A stretch of 64,000 nucleotides of DNA from Colwellia hornerae (GTDB lineage Bacteria > Pseudomonadota > Gammaproteobacteria > Enterobacterales > Alteromonadaceae). The DNA lies in assembly GCF_007954355.1 (NCBI RefSeq), contig NZ_VOLR01000001.1, positions 229,405 through 293,404 on the forward strand. The letters are read 5' to 3'. Below, piece after piece: positions 17,550 to 26,982 of this stretch. The notes beneath the pieces are model-generated. The model was not told the DNA's origin, did not search any database, and saw nothing but the letters and a program-made list of their open reading frames with translations. Position 1 is the stretch's first letter. Every line of letters starts with the position of its first letter. The position numbers were made by a program, and so were the translations under genes.

Positions 17550-18476
17550 ATGAAACTTTCTTATAGCATTCTTGCTGCGGCATTATTATCAACTCTTTCT
17601 GTATCAGCATCTGCTGGTGATGTTGATATTTATGGTAAAGCCAATGTTACCGTTCAATCATCAGACGACGGCACTGGCTCTTACTCTGAAATTAAAAGTA
17701 ACGCTTCACGTATTGGTTTTAAAGGTGGTCAAGATTTAGGTAATGGCCTTGAAGTTATTTTTAAAGCAGAGTTTCAAGTGGACCTTGATGGCGACAGTGA
17801 CAAGGGTAATAGCATTACTGACCGTAATCAATACATAGGTTTAAAAGGCAACTTTGGTGAAGTATTGTTAGGGATTAACGATACGGTATTAAAGCAGTCA
17901 CAAGGCAAGGTAGATTTATTCAGTGATTTAAACGGCGATATTAAGCAGCTTTGGAAAGGTGAGAACCGCATGAGTGACACGGTTACTTATAAATCACCTA
18001 AGGTTAACGGTTTTCAATTGGGTGTTACTTATATTGCAGAAGATGCTTTAGATGGACAAGATGGCACCTCAATGGCTCTTTTTTATGGCGATAAAGCGCT
18101 TAAAAAATCTAAAATTTATGCTGCTATCGCGGTAGATTCAGAAGTAAAAGGTTATGATGCGGCCCGTTTAACTGTCCAGGGTAAGCTCGCTGGTTTTACG
18201 TTAGGTGCTATTGTTCACAGACAAGAAAAAGTTTCTGATGGCAGTGATGTCGAAGGTTTCTTATTTTCAGCAAAATACGGTTTTGATAAGATTACGGTTA
18301 AAGGACAAGTACAAACGGCTAATTATGATGGCGGTGATCACCGTTCAGGTATGACAGTTGGCGCTGATTACGCATTAGCTAAAAGTACTAAACTTTTCGC
18401 TTTTTACACGAGTTTTGATATAGATAATGAAGCTGATCAAGATTACTTGGCGGCGGGTATAGAATACAAGTTTTAG
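17550..18476 (+). CDS. Gram-negative porin, probably phosphate-starvation regulated
   Basis: A 308-residue outer-membrane general porin (16-stranded, trimeric family). It has a signal peptide cleaved after SVSASA at about residue 22, then GDVDIYGKANVTVQ, the usual first strand. Alternating beta strands include SRIGFKGGQDLGNGLEVIFKAE, NQYIGLKGNFGEVLLG and DTVTYKSPKVNGFQLGVTY. The C-terminus YLAAGIEYKF ends in the terminal Phe needed for outer-membrane assembly. A PhoB-type box lies about 85 bases upstream, and phoB follows directly, so it is probably the phosphate-limitation porin (PhoE-like role). Substrate selectivity cannot be read from sequence. Confidence 0.88.
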   Translation: MKLSYSILAAALLSTLSVSASAGDVDIYGKANVTVQSSDDGTGSYSEIKSNASRIGFKGGQDLGNGLEVIFKAEFQVDLDGDSDKGNSITDRNQYIGLKGNFGEVLLGINDTVLKQSQGKVDLFSDLNGDIKQLWKGENRMSDTVTYKSPKVNGFQLGVTYIAEDALDGQDGTSMALFYGDKALKKSKIYAAIAVDSEVKGYDAARLTVQGKLAGFTLGAIVHRQEKVSDGSDVEGFLFSAKYGFDKITVKGQVQTANYDGGDHRSGMTVGADYALAKSTKLFAFYTSFDIDNEADQDYLAAGIEYKF

Positions 18477-18498
18477 TTAATCGCTATATAGTGATGAT

Positions 18499-18527
18499 AA
18501 AAAGCGACTTTTTGGTCGCTTTTTTTA
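18499..18527 (+). terminator. Intrinsic terminator of the porin gene
   Basis: AGCGAC / GTCGCT, with a six-base loop and seven T, lies 26 bases after the porin stop. Confidence 0.88.
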
Positions 18528-18570
18528 TAACTAGCTTTTTGCATGAAGATAAATGAATTAAACTTGTTGT

Positions 18571-18592
18571 GTGTAATATAAATGTCATAAAT
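18571..18592 (+). promoter_or_regulatory. Pho box before phoB
   Basis: TGTAATA-N4-TGTCATA gives half-sites starting at 18572 and 18583, 11 bases apart. It sits about 55 bases before the phoB start and points to the known PhoB autoactivation. Confidence 0.75.
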
Positions 18593-18644
18593 AGTTATCA
18601 CAATGGTCAACAAGTAAAGTGTAGTTAGACAACGGGAAGTTTAC

Positions 18645-19346
18645 ATGAATAGACAAATATTGGTTGTTGAAGATGAAGCGCCGATCAGGGAAATGATTAC
18701 TTTTGTATTAGAGCAAAATGGCTTTAATGCTATTGAAGCAGAAGACTACGAACAGGCTAAAGCAAAGATTGTTGAGCCGTATCCTGATTTGATTTTACTC
18801 GATTGGATGTTGCCAGGAGGTACAGGTGTTAAACTGGCTAAGTCATTAAAACAGAATGAATATACGCGCTCTATTCCTATTATAATGTTAACTGCTCGTG
18901 CCGATGAAGATGACAAAGTTAAAGGTTTTGATGCCGGCGTTGATGATTATGTCACCAAACCCTTTTCACCAAAAGAACTTATCGCACGTATCAAAGCCGT
19001 TATTCGCAGAGTTTCCCCTACGGCGCTTGAAGAAGCCATTGAATTTCATGGTATGAAACTTGATCCCATTGCCCATCGTGTTTCAATTAACGACAGATCA
19101 CTTGAACTAGGGCCGACAGAGTTTCGTTTATTACACTTTTTTATGACCCATACCGAGCGTGTTTATAGCCGTGAACAATTACTTGATAATGTTTGGGGTA
19201 CCAATGTTTATGTAGAAGACCGCACGGTAGATGTTCATATTAGACGATTACGTAAAGCAATTACTGGCGAAGGGCATGAAGATTTTATTCAAACCGTTCG
19301 AGGCTCTGGCTACCGATTCTCTGGAAAGCTTAAAACGAGTGTGTAA
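18645..19346 (+). CDS. phoB: Phosphate regulon response regulator PhoB
   Basis: A 233-residue OmpR-type response regulator. The receiver domain (1-120) has the acidic pocket VVEDEAPI, phosphoacceptor Asp53 in LLDWMLPGG, and the conserved [30 protein letters not shown]. The winged-helix domain (about 130-230) contains [31 protein letters not shown] and [11 protein letters not shown]...VRGSGYRF. These are diagnostic of PhoB. It is followed after 48 bases by phoR. GGGAAG precedes the ATG. A Pho box lies upstream, as does another before the porin and another before pstS. Confidence 0.97.
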   Translation: MNRQILVVEDEAPIREMITFVLEQNGFNAIEAEDYEQAKAKIVEPYPDLILLDWMLPGGTGVKLAKSLKQNEYTRSIPIIMLTARADEDDKVKGFDAGVDDYVTKPFSPKELIARIKAVIRRVSPTALEEAIEFHGMKLDPIAHRVSINDRSLELGPTEFRLLHFFMTHTERVYSREQLLDNVWGTNVYVEDRTVDVHIRRLRKAITGEGHEDFIQTVRGSGYRFSGKLKTSV

Positions 19347-19394
19347 TATATAAGTATGCATTTTATTATTATTTATAGGTAAAAACGACTCACT

Positions 19395-20690
19395 ATGTAT
19401 TTTCGTTTATCCGTAAAAAGTATTATCACGCGTTTATTGACTATATTGTCGATAAGCGCGTGCTTTGGTTTTTTAATTGGCCAAACTCTCTTAGTGCTCT
19501 GTATCAGTACGCTGGTTATTTTATGTTGGCACTATCATCACTTACTTAAATTGATTAAATGGCTGTGGCGCAGTAAGTCACTTTCTCCTCCGCAATCTGA
19601 AGGTATTTGGGGAAAAATATATGATGGCTTGTATCGACAGATCAGGCAGCACCGTCACAAACAAAAACAACTAAACGAGAGAATTAGAAAATTCAGGGAT
19701 GGTGCTGAAGCATTACCTGATGCTGCTTTGGTCTTGTCCGATGAACTGACTATTTTGTGGGGCAATAAAAAAGCTCAACGTATTTTAGGCATTCGTTGGC
19801 CTAGTGATGTTGGTCAACGCATTGATAACCTTATTCGTTTTCCTGAGTTCTCTAAGTATCTAGAGTTAGGTAATTTTGAACAGCCTTGTCATATCATTTC
19901 ACCTATTAACAGCGAGTTACAGTTAGAACTACGTTTAATGGCTTATGGAAGTGACCAAGTACTCTTTCTTGCCCGAGACGTCAGTAAAATTAAAAGATTA
20001 GAAGAAATGCGGCGTGACTTTGTTGCCAATGTTTCTCATGAACTCAAAACACCGCTGACGGTGGTGCGTGGTTATGTCGAAATGATACTGACCACTGAGC
20101 ATGCGCTCGAGCCTCATTGGCAAAAAGCTTTTACTACTATCGAAACTCAAGTATCACGGATGGACCGTTTAGTAGAGCAGTTATTGGTTTTATCTCGAGT
20201 AGAAAATCACGCCGAGGAAGAAAATAAACAACTGGTTGATATGCCTAAACTGATTAAAACATTGGTCGACGATGCCACTTGGCTTAATCAAGAGAAACAG
20301 CATAAAATTACCGCTGATCTTAGCGATGATTTATGGATTGAGGGCATAGATACTGAATTGAAAAGTGCTTGTGTTAACTTAATATCGAATGCGATTGCTT
20401 ATACGCCTGCGCATGGTTCTGTGCACATTGTATGGCAACGAAGTGGTAACAAGGCTAAATTTTCCGTTAAAGATAATGGTCCAGGTATTCGTCCGGAGCA
20501 TGTTAACCGGATCACCGAGCGGTTCTTTAGAGTAGACAAGTCACGTTCTCGTGATACCGGTGGTTCAGGGTTAGGCTTATCAATTGTTAAGCATGTTTTA
20601 CATCATCATAGTGCCGAGTTAGCCATTGAAAGCCAGTGGGGCAAGGGCAGTGAATTTATTATTTACTTTGAAGCATTAAATAAAAAATAA
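19395..20690 (+). CDS. phoR: Phosphate regulon sensor kinase PhoR
   Basis: A 431-residue membrane kinase that phosphorylates PhoB under phosphate limitation. Two close N-terminal membrane helices (about 10-55) are followed by a basic linker. A PAS domain (about 95-195) includes ALPDAALVLSDELTILWGNKKAQRILG. The H-box has His215 in ANVSHELKTPLTVVRGY, and the HATPase domain shows NLISNAIAYTP, DNGPGIRPEHVNRITERFFRVD and GGSGLGLSIVKHVL. There is no large periplasmic domain, as usual for PhoR. It is co-oriented with phoB. A stem-loop follows the stop. Confidence 0.96.
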   Translation: MYFRLSVKSIITRLLTILSISACFGFLIGQTLLVLCISTLVILCWHYHHLLKLIKWLWRSKSLSPPQSEGIWGKIYDGLYRQIRQHRHKQKQLNERIRKFRDGAEALPDAALVLSDELTILWGNKKAQRILGIRWPSDVGQRIDNLIRFPEFSKYLELGNFEQPCHIISPINSELQLELRLMAYGSDQVLFLARDVSKIKRLEEMRRDFVANVSHELKTPLTVVRGYVEMILTTEHALEPHWQKAFTTIETQVSRMDRLVEQLLVLSRVENHAEEENKQLVDMPKLIKTLVDDATWLNQEKQHKITADLSDDLWIEGIDTELKSACVNLISNAIAYTPAHGSVHIVWQRSGNKAKFSVKDNGPGIRPEHVNRITERFFRVDKSRSRDTGGSGLGLSIVKHVLHHHSAELAIESQWGKGSEFIIYFEALNKK

Positions 20691-21209
20691 TTTTATTACA
20701 GAGTCTGTTTTCATTAGCGAATAAAGTGCTCGTAGCGCTTTATTCGCTAAACCCCTATCCACCAAAGTTAACTGTAACTTAAGCTTAAGCCGGTTCTCAT
20801 CAATATCTCTGCGCTTTACTGATGGAAAAACTGGTTCTACATTCGCTGTATTTTCATTAGCAACATAATCATTGTTTTCATATTATATCTGAATGGGTGC
20901 TTTAACCTTTTTCGCTCTAATGATGAGCACTCTGATTTGATTTTTTATTTCGCGCTTCACAGCATGCCTTAGTAAAGCTAATTGTTATAAAACTGTAGCT
21001 AGCACGTAACTATTAGTTTTCATCTATCAGTGAGTGAGAAAAAATTCAATTAATATCGTTTATATACCTATATATGCAGCACTGTAATATAAGTGTCATA
21101 AACCTTAAATATAATTGTCACATAAGCTTTATATAGTGTTCACAAATTAATTAGCCCCAAACAAATTAATAATAATTTAATTGGGACAACACTCTCAGTG
21201 GAGAATAAC
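20691..21209 (+). promoter_or_regulatory. phoR-pstS intergenic region with stem-loop and extended Pho box
   Basis: TAGCGAATAAAG...CTTTATTCGCTA (20715-20749) is a stem-loop after phoR. The centre holds no convincing gene. Before pstS, four half-sites start at 21083 (TGTAATA), 21094 (TGTCATA), 21105 (TTAAATA, weak) and 21116 (TGTCACA). All are in exact 11-base phase, an extended PhoB-binding array ending about 90 bases before the pstS ATG. Confidence 0.72.
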
Positions 21210-22175
21210 ATGGGTTTTAAACGTGCTTTAGGCGTTATAGGTTTAGCAAGCTTGGTGAGTTTCTCATCATTAGCAATGGATAAAGATTTACCTGAATATA
21301 AAAAAGTCAGTGGTATTTCAGGTAACTTATCTTCAGTGGGTTCAGATACCTTAGCAAATATGATGACATTTTGGGCTGAAGAGTTCAAACGCACCTACCC
21401 AAATGTGAATATACAAATTCAAGCGGCCGGGTCATCTACTGCACCACCAGCATTAACAGAAGCCACTTCAAACTTAGGCCCAATGAGCCGTAAGATGAAG
21501 TCACGTGAAATAGAAGCATTTGAAAAACGTTATGGCTACAAGCCAATGGCTGTTCGTGTTGCTATTGATGCATTAGCGGTATTTGTGCATAAAGATAACC
21601 CTATTAAAGGATTACGTATTGACCAAGTCGATGCTATTTTCTCAAATAATCGCAAATGTGGTGCTAATAAAGATGCAGACCGTTGGGGTGATTTAGGTTT
21701 AACAGGTGACTGGGAAGGAAAAGATATTCAACTTTATGGTCGTAACTCAGTGTCGGGTACTTACGGTTACTTTAAAAAGAAAGCGCTTTGCAAAGGTGAT
21801 TTTAAAAACACGGTTAATGAACAACCTGGCTCAGCTTCTGTCGTTCAATCCGTATCATCTTCATTAAACGGTATTGGATATTCTGGTATCGGTTATAAAA
21901 CATCAGGTGTTCGTGCTTTAGCTTTATCTAAGAAAGGTGACAACTATGTTGAAGCTAATATGGCGAATGCTATCTCGAAAAAATACCCACTATCTCGTTT
22001 CCTATACGTTTATGTAAATAAGCACCCAAACAAACCATTAGCGCCAATGGATGCTGAATTCTTAACTATGGTACTTTCTCAATCGGGTCAAAAAATTGTT
22101 GAAAAAGATGGCTACATTCCATTACCGAACTCAGTTGTTCAAAAAGAATTGAAGAAACTAGGTATTACGCTTTAA
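21210..22175 (+). CDS. pstS: Phosphate ABC transporter substrate-binding protein PstS
   Basis: A periplasmic phosphate-binding protein of about 321 residues. I start at the ATG giving [11 protein letters not shown], because GGAG lies six bases upstream; the in-frame GTG twelve bases earlier overlaps that ribosome-binding site. The signal peptide ends near FSSLA at about residue 21. Phosphate-binding signatures include the early [11 protein letters not shown] loop, [44 protein letters not shown] and [20 protein letters not shown]. It belongs to the PstS-like branch of the family. No pstCAB follows, so the permease genes must lie elsewhere. An extended Pho box precedes it. Confidence 0.93.
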   Translation: MGFKRALGVIGLASLVSFSSLAMDKDLPEYKKVSGISGNLSSVGSDTLANMMTFWAEEFKRTYPNVNIQIQAAGSSTAPPALTEATSNLGPMSRKMKSREIEAFEKRYGYKPMAVRVAIDALAVFVHKDNPIKGLRIDQVDAIFSNNRKCGANKDADRWGDLGLTGDWEGKDIQLYGRNSVSGTYGYFKKKALCKGDFKNTVNEQPGSASVVQSVSSSLNGIGYSGIGYKTSGVRALALSKKGDNYVEANMANAISKKYPLSRFLYVYVNKHPNKPLAPMDAEFLTMVLSQSGQKIVEKDGYIPLPNSVVQKELKKLGITL

Positions 22176-22202
22176 TAAAAATACCAGCTCATCTTTGAAA
22201 AG

Positions 22203-22228
22203 GCCTGACTGATGTCAGGTTTTTTTTA
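22203..22228 (+). terminator. Intrinsic terminator of pstS
   Basis: CCTGAC / GTCAGG with a TGAT loop is followed by nine T, 28 bases after the stop. Confidence 0.9.
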
Positions 22229-22494
22229 CTATTTCACTCGTAAATGTTTAACGGTTATGGCAAGTTTTTGTCGACTTGAAGGCTGTCTTGGCTTAATACT
22301 CAGGCTATTTAGTTTAACCGGCATCAGTTTAAAGTGATTTTACTGGAGTTGACTGAAGGGCATTATCTTGTTTGCTAGGTTTTTATATCAGGGGTAAGCA
22401 AGTTAATGAATAAATGTCACGGTAATATCAAGCCCAAAGAAGCATTGATAAGTGGGCTAATAAAACCGCGCAGATTAAGTAAATATTTAGCAAA
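22229..22494. other. Intergenic spacer, no gene seen
   Basis: No convincing coding frame on either strand. AGCCCA / TGGGCT (around 22433-22460) is a possible weak terminator for the minus-strand gcvR-like gene. Confidence 0.5.
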
Positions 22495-22992
22495 CTAACG
22501 AGAAATATCAACCATTAAATCGTCAGCAAGATTCTCTAAGGCATTTATTAAGCTTGGTGTTTGTTCGTTATTAACGGCTAAGGTAATCTTCGCTTTAAAT
22601 AGTGGCTGGCCAGTATGTGGTGCATTATCTTGCACGCTGACAAGCTTTATCATGTTACCCCCTTGATGGTGAATAACCGCTGATATCTCTTCTACAATTC
22701 CTTCTCGATCGTTTGCTGTTAGCTCTAAAACAACCGTAGACTCATTGCTTGTTTGGGCAGGTGTGGTTTTTTCGATAATTATTTTAAAACCGTCTAGTGC
22801 CTTAATCGCAGTGGTTAGCGCTTCACATTGCGCTTGCTCTACCGCTATTTCGAGTACACCCGCAAAGCAGCCTGATAAATGATGTAAACTACTGGTTTGC
22901 CAGTTACCTTGGTGTTGTTTAATGACTTTCGATAACGTTTCGACTAAACCTGGGCGGTCTTTGGTAATAAATGAAATAACTAAGTGATTCAT
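22495..22992 (-). CDS. gcvR: Glycine cleavage system repressor-like protein (two ACT domains)
   Basis: A 165-residue protein made of two ACT domains. The first begins LVISFITKDRPGLVETLSKVI at residues 4-24. The second begins VVLELTANDREGIVEEISAVI near residues 87-107, followed by GGNMIKLVSV. This is the architecture of GcvR, which in E. coli acts through GcvA on glycine-cleavage genes. No gcvA or gcvTHP is nearby, so the regulatory target here is inferred only from the family. The start has GGAAC-type bases upstream. It is followed on the same strand by no close gene. Confidence 0.8.
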   Translation of the reverse strand: MNHLVISFITKDRPGLVETLSKVIKQHQGNWQTSSLHHLSGCFAGVLEIAVEQAQCEALTTAIKALDGFKIIIEKTTPAQTSNESTVVLELTANDREGIVEEISAVIHHQGGNMIKLVSVQDNAPHTGQPLFKAKITLAVNNEQTPSLINALENLADDLMVDISR

Positions 22993-23028
22993 AATGTTCC
23001 TTTATAAAAACAAGGTGATTTTATCGCC

Positions 23029-23409
23029 TTAAGCTAAGCGTGATAATTGTGATAGTTCTTTATGAAGCTGGCTTTCATCACCCAAATTTAATTCAACTAA
23101 ACGTCTTAAATGAGTAACACTGTCAATATCGATGGCATTGCACTGTAAGCCTATTTCACATTGTAAACCTACTTTATCACTGACTTCATGCACGACAGCA
23201 ATATGCATTTCAACGATTGATTCGCCATTCACTAAGTCAAAATGTAATAAGCCCAATTTACCCTTTAATGAGCTTTCAGCATTAGGCATAGTAACTAAGG
23301 CGCCATTAAGTGAAATGTCGTGGATAGTAACCGGATAATTCTGCTGTTCAACCTCTAATATCGCATTGATTGAAAACAAAATTCGAGTGAATTGACGTCT
23401 ATTTTCCAT
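23029..23409 (-). CDS. PilZ domain protein
   Basis: A 126-residue single PilZ domain, the c-di-GMP receptor fold. The RxxxR box is ENRRQFTRILF at about residues 2-12. The second motif DISLNGALV at about 32-40 corresponds to the D/NxSxxG signature. The remaining strands include LLHFDLVNGESIVEMHIAVVHEV, and a final helix DSVTHLRRLVELNLGD follows. Both c-di-GMP-contact motifs are present, so binding is expected. The downstream effect is unknown. It lies 36 bases upstream of the gcvR-like gene on the same strand, perhaps co-transcribed. Confidence 0.88.
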   Translation of the reverse strand: MENRRQFTRILFSINAILEVEQQNYPVTIHDISLNGALVTMPNAESSLKGKLGLLHFDLVNGESIVEMHIAVVHEVSDKVGLQCEIGLQCNAIDIDSVTHLRRLVELNLGDESQLHKELSQLSRLA

Positions 23410-23458
23410 TGCTAAAGTTCAAATAATGAATTGGTACTTTCAGCATAGCTCCCTTTTA

Positions 23459-23512
23459 GCAAAAAGGCACTTTATTCAGATGAATTTTTATAGATTCAAA
23501 GAAATAAAGTGC
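23459..23512 (-). terminator. Intrinsic terminator of ettA
   Basis: GGCACTTTATT (23465-23475) pairs with AATAAAGTGCC (23502-23512). On the minus strand the stem runs into TTTTT. It lies about 60 bases after the ettA stop and before the PilZ gene. Confidence 0.75.
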
Positions 23513-23569
23513 CGATAACTATTTAATAACTAATAGTAATTATTTAATAGCTTACTGCTAAGTATTAAG

Positions 23570-25249
23570 TTAGCCAATTTTTTTGTATCTAATTCTATGC
23601 GGCTCAGTAGCTGCAGGACCCAATGTTTTCTTTAACCAAGCTTCATAGTCAGTAAAGTTACCTTCATAGAAGTTAATTTTACCTTCATCACGGTAATCTA
23701 AAATGTGAGTTGCGATACGGTCAAGGAACCAACGGTCATGGGAAATAACCATAGCACAGCCGGGGAACTCTAATAACGCTTCTTCAAGCGCACGTAAGGT
23801 TTCAACATCAAGATCGTTGGTTGGTTCATCAAGCAGTAATACGTTACCACCGGTTTGTACCAGCTTAGCTAAATGAACTCGGTTACGTTCACCACCTGAC
23901 AACTCACCGATGATCTTTTGTTGATCGTTACCTTTAAAGTTAAAACGGCTGACATAAGCACGGCTTGGAATTTCAAAATTACCAATTTGTAATATCTCAT
24001 GGCCTTGAGATATTTCTTGGTAGACGGTTTTACTATTGTCCATGTCATCACGAAACTGATCAACACTGGCAAGTTTAACTGTATCTCCTAGCTCTACATT
24101 TCCTGAGTCTGGTTTTTCAGCACCCGACATTATTTTAAACAATGTTGACTTACCCGCACCGTTTGGCCCAATAATACCCACGATAGCGCCTTTTGGCACA
24201 CTAAAACTTAAGTCATCAATCAGGACTCTGTCACCAAAAGATTTTGTTAAGTTATTAACATCTAAAACTTTATCACCTAAACGAGGTCCAGGTGGAATGT
24301 AAAGTTCGTTGGTCTCATTACGTTTTTGATGATCTTGACTATTAAGTTCTTCAAAGCGTGCCATACGGGCTTTACTTTTTGATTGACGAGCTTTCGGATT
24401 TGAACGCACCCATTCAAGTTCTTGCTTAATGGTTTTTTGTAGTGCACTTTCACCTTTACTTTCTTGTGCAAGACGCGCATCTTTTTGTTCTAACCATGAA
24501 GAATAGTTGCCTTCATAAGGAATACCATGTCCTCTATCAAGTTCTAAAATCCAACCCGCGACATTATCAAGGAAGTATCTATCATGGGTAATTGCTACCA
24601 CAGTGCCTGGGTAATCGTGTAAGAAGCGCTCTAACCAAGCAACAGATTCAGCATCTAAATGGTTAGTTGGTTCATCAAGCAATAACATGTCTGGTTTTTC
24701 GAGCAATAAACGACAAAGCGCGACACGACGTCGTTCACCACCACTGAGTACCGCAATTTTTTGATCCCATTCAGGTAAGCGTAAAGCATCAGCCGCACGT
24801 TCTAAAACGTTATCAAGATTATGACCATCTTGCGCATTAATAATATCTTCTAAATCACCTTGTTCTTTGGCTAAGGCATCAAAATCTGCGCCTTCTTCGG
24901 CATATTCGTTATAGACTTGGTCTAAACGAGCCATAGCATTTTTAACTGTCGAAACCCCTTCTTCAACAGCTTCACGCACTGTTTGGCTTTCGTCAAGTTG
25001 AGGCTCTTGCGGTAAGTAACCAATTTTTGTACCGGCTAAAGACGTTGCTTCGCCTTCAAAATCTTTATCGACACCTGCCATAATACGAAGCAGCGTTGAT
25101 TTACCTGAACCGTTTAAACCTAAAACACCAATTTTAACGCCAGGGAAAAATGAGAGACTAATATCTTTAAGTATCGTTCTTTTAGGTGGAACCACTTTTG
25201 ATACGCGGTTCATCGACATGATAAATTTATCTGGTAATGGTTGTGCCAT
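23570..25249 (-). CDS. ettA: Energy-dependent translational throttle protein EttA
   Basis: A 559-residue ABC-F ATPase that binds the ribosomal E site and gates early elongation according to ATP/ADP. Two ATP-binding cassettes are seen. Domain 1 has Walker A GLNGSGKST, signature LSGGERRRVALCRLL and Walker B MLLLDEPTNHLD. Domain 2 has GPNGAGKST, LSGGERNRVHLAKL and VLLLDEPTNDLD. The PtIM linker between them carries the basic stretch NPKARQSKSKARMARFEELN. The start MAQPLPDKFIMSMNRVSKVVPPKRTILKD matches EttA. Length (about 555) is standard. There is no transmembrane segment. Confidence 0.96.
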   Translation of the reverse strand: MAQPLPDKFIMSMNRVSKVVPPKRTILKDISLSFFPGVKIGVLGLNGSGKSTLLRIMAGVDKDFEGEATSLAGTKIGYLPQEPQLDESQTVREAVEEGVSTVKNAMARLDQVYNEYAEEGADFDALAKEQGDLEDIINAQDGHNLDNVLERAADALRLPEWDQKIAVLSGGERRRVALCRLLLEKPDMLLLDEPTNHLDAESVAWLERFLHDYPGTVVAITHDRYFLDNVAGWILELDRGHGIPYEGNYSSWLEQKDARLAQESKGESALQKTIKQELEWVRSNPKARQSKSKARMARFEELNSQDHQKRNETNELYIPPGPRLGDKVLDVNNLTKSFGDRVLIDDLSFSVPKGAIVGIIGPNGAGKSTLFKIMSGAEKPDSGNVELGDTVKLASVDQFRDDMDNSKTVYQEISQGHEILQIGNFEIPSRAYVSRFNFKGNDQQKIIGELSGGERNRVHLAKLVQTGGNVLLLDEPTNDLDVETLRALEEALLEFPGCAMVISHDRWFLDRIATHILDYRDEGKINFYEGNFTDYEAWLKKTLGPAATEPHRIRYKKIG

Positions 25250-25490
25250 GGAAAACCTTATTATTTGAAGGAAAAATTATCTTGCCGATATTTTAGGTTA
25301 AAGGGGCTGGGCAAGCAAATGCGATTGAATTTTTTTAGTGCTGGTTTATAAAAAAATCGGTTTTCTGTGAATACACTGGCGTTAAAATAGAGCTCTTAAA
25401 GCCAGTTATTCGAGTGAATAAACAAAAGATTATATGTGTCCTTTGCTCTTACCGGCCGTGCGCTTAATAATATTAATTAAAAAAATCAGG

Positions 25491-26807
25491 TTAAACGTGT
25501 ACTTTTAATTGCTCAACAATAGCGATAAAGGTTGGTCTTTTAAACGTATCAGCTTGCATACAAGACTCTTTTATTATCTCCAGAGCTTGATATTGCGCAG
25601 TGCTTTCTAATTGATAAGACAAAGGCAATAAATCATCTAATAAACAACCAAAAGCTCTCACTTCTATTGCTTGCATTGCTATTTGTTGTGTTTCAGGCAA
25701 AACCTTTAAATTAGAAGCAGCACCAAAGTCACCAAACAGCATATTTGCGTGTTCATCGACCATAGTATTGTGAGCATAGATGTCACCATGGCTGACCTTG
25801 TTTTCATGCAAGTGACGCAATGCATCAGCCATGCTCAGTACTATTCTTATTACCTCGCTTATTGTTAATGTTGCACCAATAGCAAATGTATCTCGAGTAC
25901 AGGTTATTAATGATGGTGGTAAACCTAAGTTATAAAAGCGAGCTGGAATTAACTCCATGATTAAAGCAAGTTGCTCTTTCGACATGATTTTAGCTATCAC
26001 TTTGATTAAGTTTTTATGTTCACCGGCTTGCAAGCAATTATTTAGTTCATCAATAGGGTAGCCATCACTGGTTATTTCACCTTTAAAGAGTTTTACCGCT
26101 ATATCATCGTCGGAATCAATGGTGGTAGGTTTCGTTAACCATGCTGCTTGATAAATTACCCCTGATGCGCCTTCACCTAATTTTTGTTTTAGTTGAAAGT
26201 CTTGTGGTGAAATACTTGGCATCTGATCAGTGACGGGTTGAATATTATTGGCTAATTTATTACCCGAAAACGCCAGCCACGCCAAGCTGGGTAATTGGAA
26301 GAGCCAATCGGGAAGCATTGTTAATTGATTAGCTGAAAGGCGTATTAACGCTAAGTTTTTACAGTTTTTCATACTGTCGGGCAGTTGCTGTAATTGATTT
26401 CCGGCCAAGGCAAATTTTTGTAAACGGGTTAATTTACCCATTGAATGAGGTAATGCTGTAATTTTATTATCGGTTAATATCAACCAACGTGTTGTGATTG
26501 GCAGTACGTTTTCATCTATTTGACTTAATTGATTACCTTTAAAACTGATCATTTCTAACTGTGGACAAGCCGCCAATACCGCGGGAATGTTATTAAAGTT
26601 ATTATTGGTCAAAAATAATATTCTTAGCTTTTGTAATGAAGAAAATTCAATAGGTAAAGCGCTTAATTGGTTACCAGATAAATCTAATACTTCAAGTGAG
26701 CTGGCTAATGAAAAAATTTGCTGAGGAAATTCAGTTAAATTTTCACTTAGTGTTAAATGAGTGATATCTGAATACTTACCTGAGTTGAGCTGGGCTAATG
26801 TTTGCAA
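25491..26807 (-). CDS. Leucine-rich repeat protein with C-terminal protein kinase domain
   Basis: A 438-residue soluble protein. Residues about 15-190 hold seven LRRs of the L..L.L..N.L..LP type (for example LEVLDLSGNQLSALP). Residues about 203-438 are a eukaryote-like protein kinase. It has Gly loop LGEGASGVIY (210-219), ATP-anchoring Lys239 in IAVKLF, catalytic HGDIYAHN with Asp342 and Asn347, and magnesium motif DFG at 360-362. The catalytic loop has HGD instead of HRD, and the kinase is compact. The key catalytic residues are present, so activity is plausible. No cognate phosphatase or secretion gene is adjacent, and there is no signal peptide, so cytoplasmic signalling is expected. Substrate is unknown. 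Confidence 0.88.
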   Translation of the reverse strand: MQTLAQLNSGKYSDITHLTLSENLTEFPQQIFSLASSLEVLDLSGNQLSALPIEFSSLQKLRILFLTNNNFNNIPAVLAACPQLEMISFKGNQLSQIDENVLPITTRWLILTDNKITALPHSMGKLTRLQKFALAGNQLQQLPDSMKNCKNLALIRLSANQLTMLPDWLFQLPSLAWLAFSGNKLANNIQPVTDQMPSISPQDFQLKQKLGEGASGVIYQAAWLTKPTTIDSDDDIAVKLFKGEITSDGYPIDELNNCLQAGEHKNLIKVIAKIMSKEQLALIMELIPARFYNLGLPPSLITCTRDTFAIGATLTISEVIRIVLSMADALRHLHENKVSHGDIYAHNTMVDEHANMLFGDFGAASNLKVLPETQQIAMQAIEVRAFGCLLDDLLPLSYQLESTAQYQALEIIKESCMQADTFKRPTFIAIVEQLKVHV

Positions 26808-26982
26808 GATAAAGCCTAATAGGGCGCTAAAAATTGCCGCTATTTTACCGGTAAAGTGAAATAAGCTAAAGGGCTATAATATTTTAAGCGTAATTATGGC
26901 TTCCTTGTGCGATTATTAATCCCTAATAGCTTTATTAACCCTAATTTAATCATTTATCCTTAGTGATAAAATAAGAGTGACC

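Noticed and set aside
15475..18476. Sensor kinase and porin as a functional pair
   Set aside because: They are divergent, and the porin carries a Pho box; nothing in sequence ties the kinase to it.
23869..24480. Lys/Val-rich frames opposite or within ettA
   Set aside because: They are alternate-frame shadows of a clearly conserved ABC-F gene.
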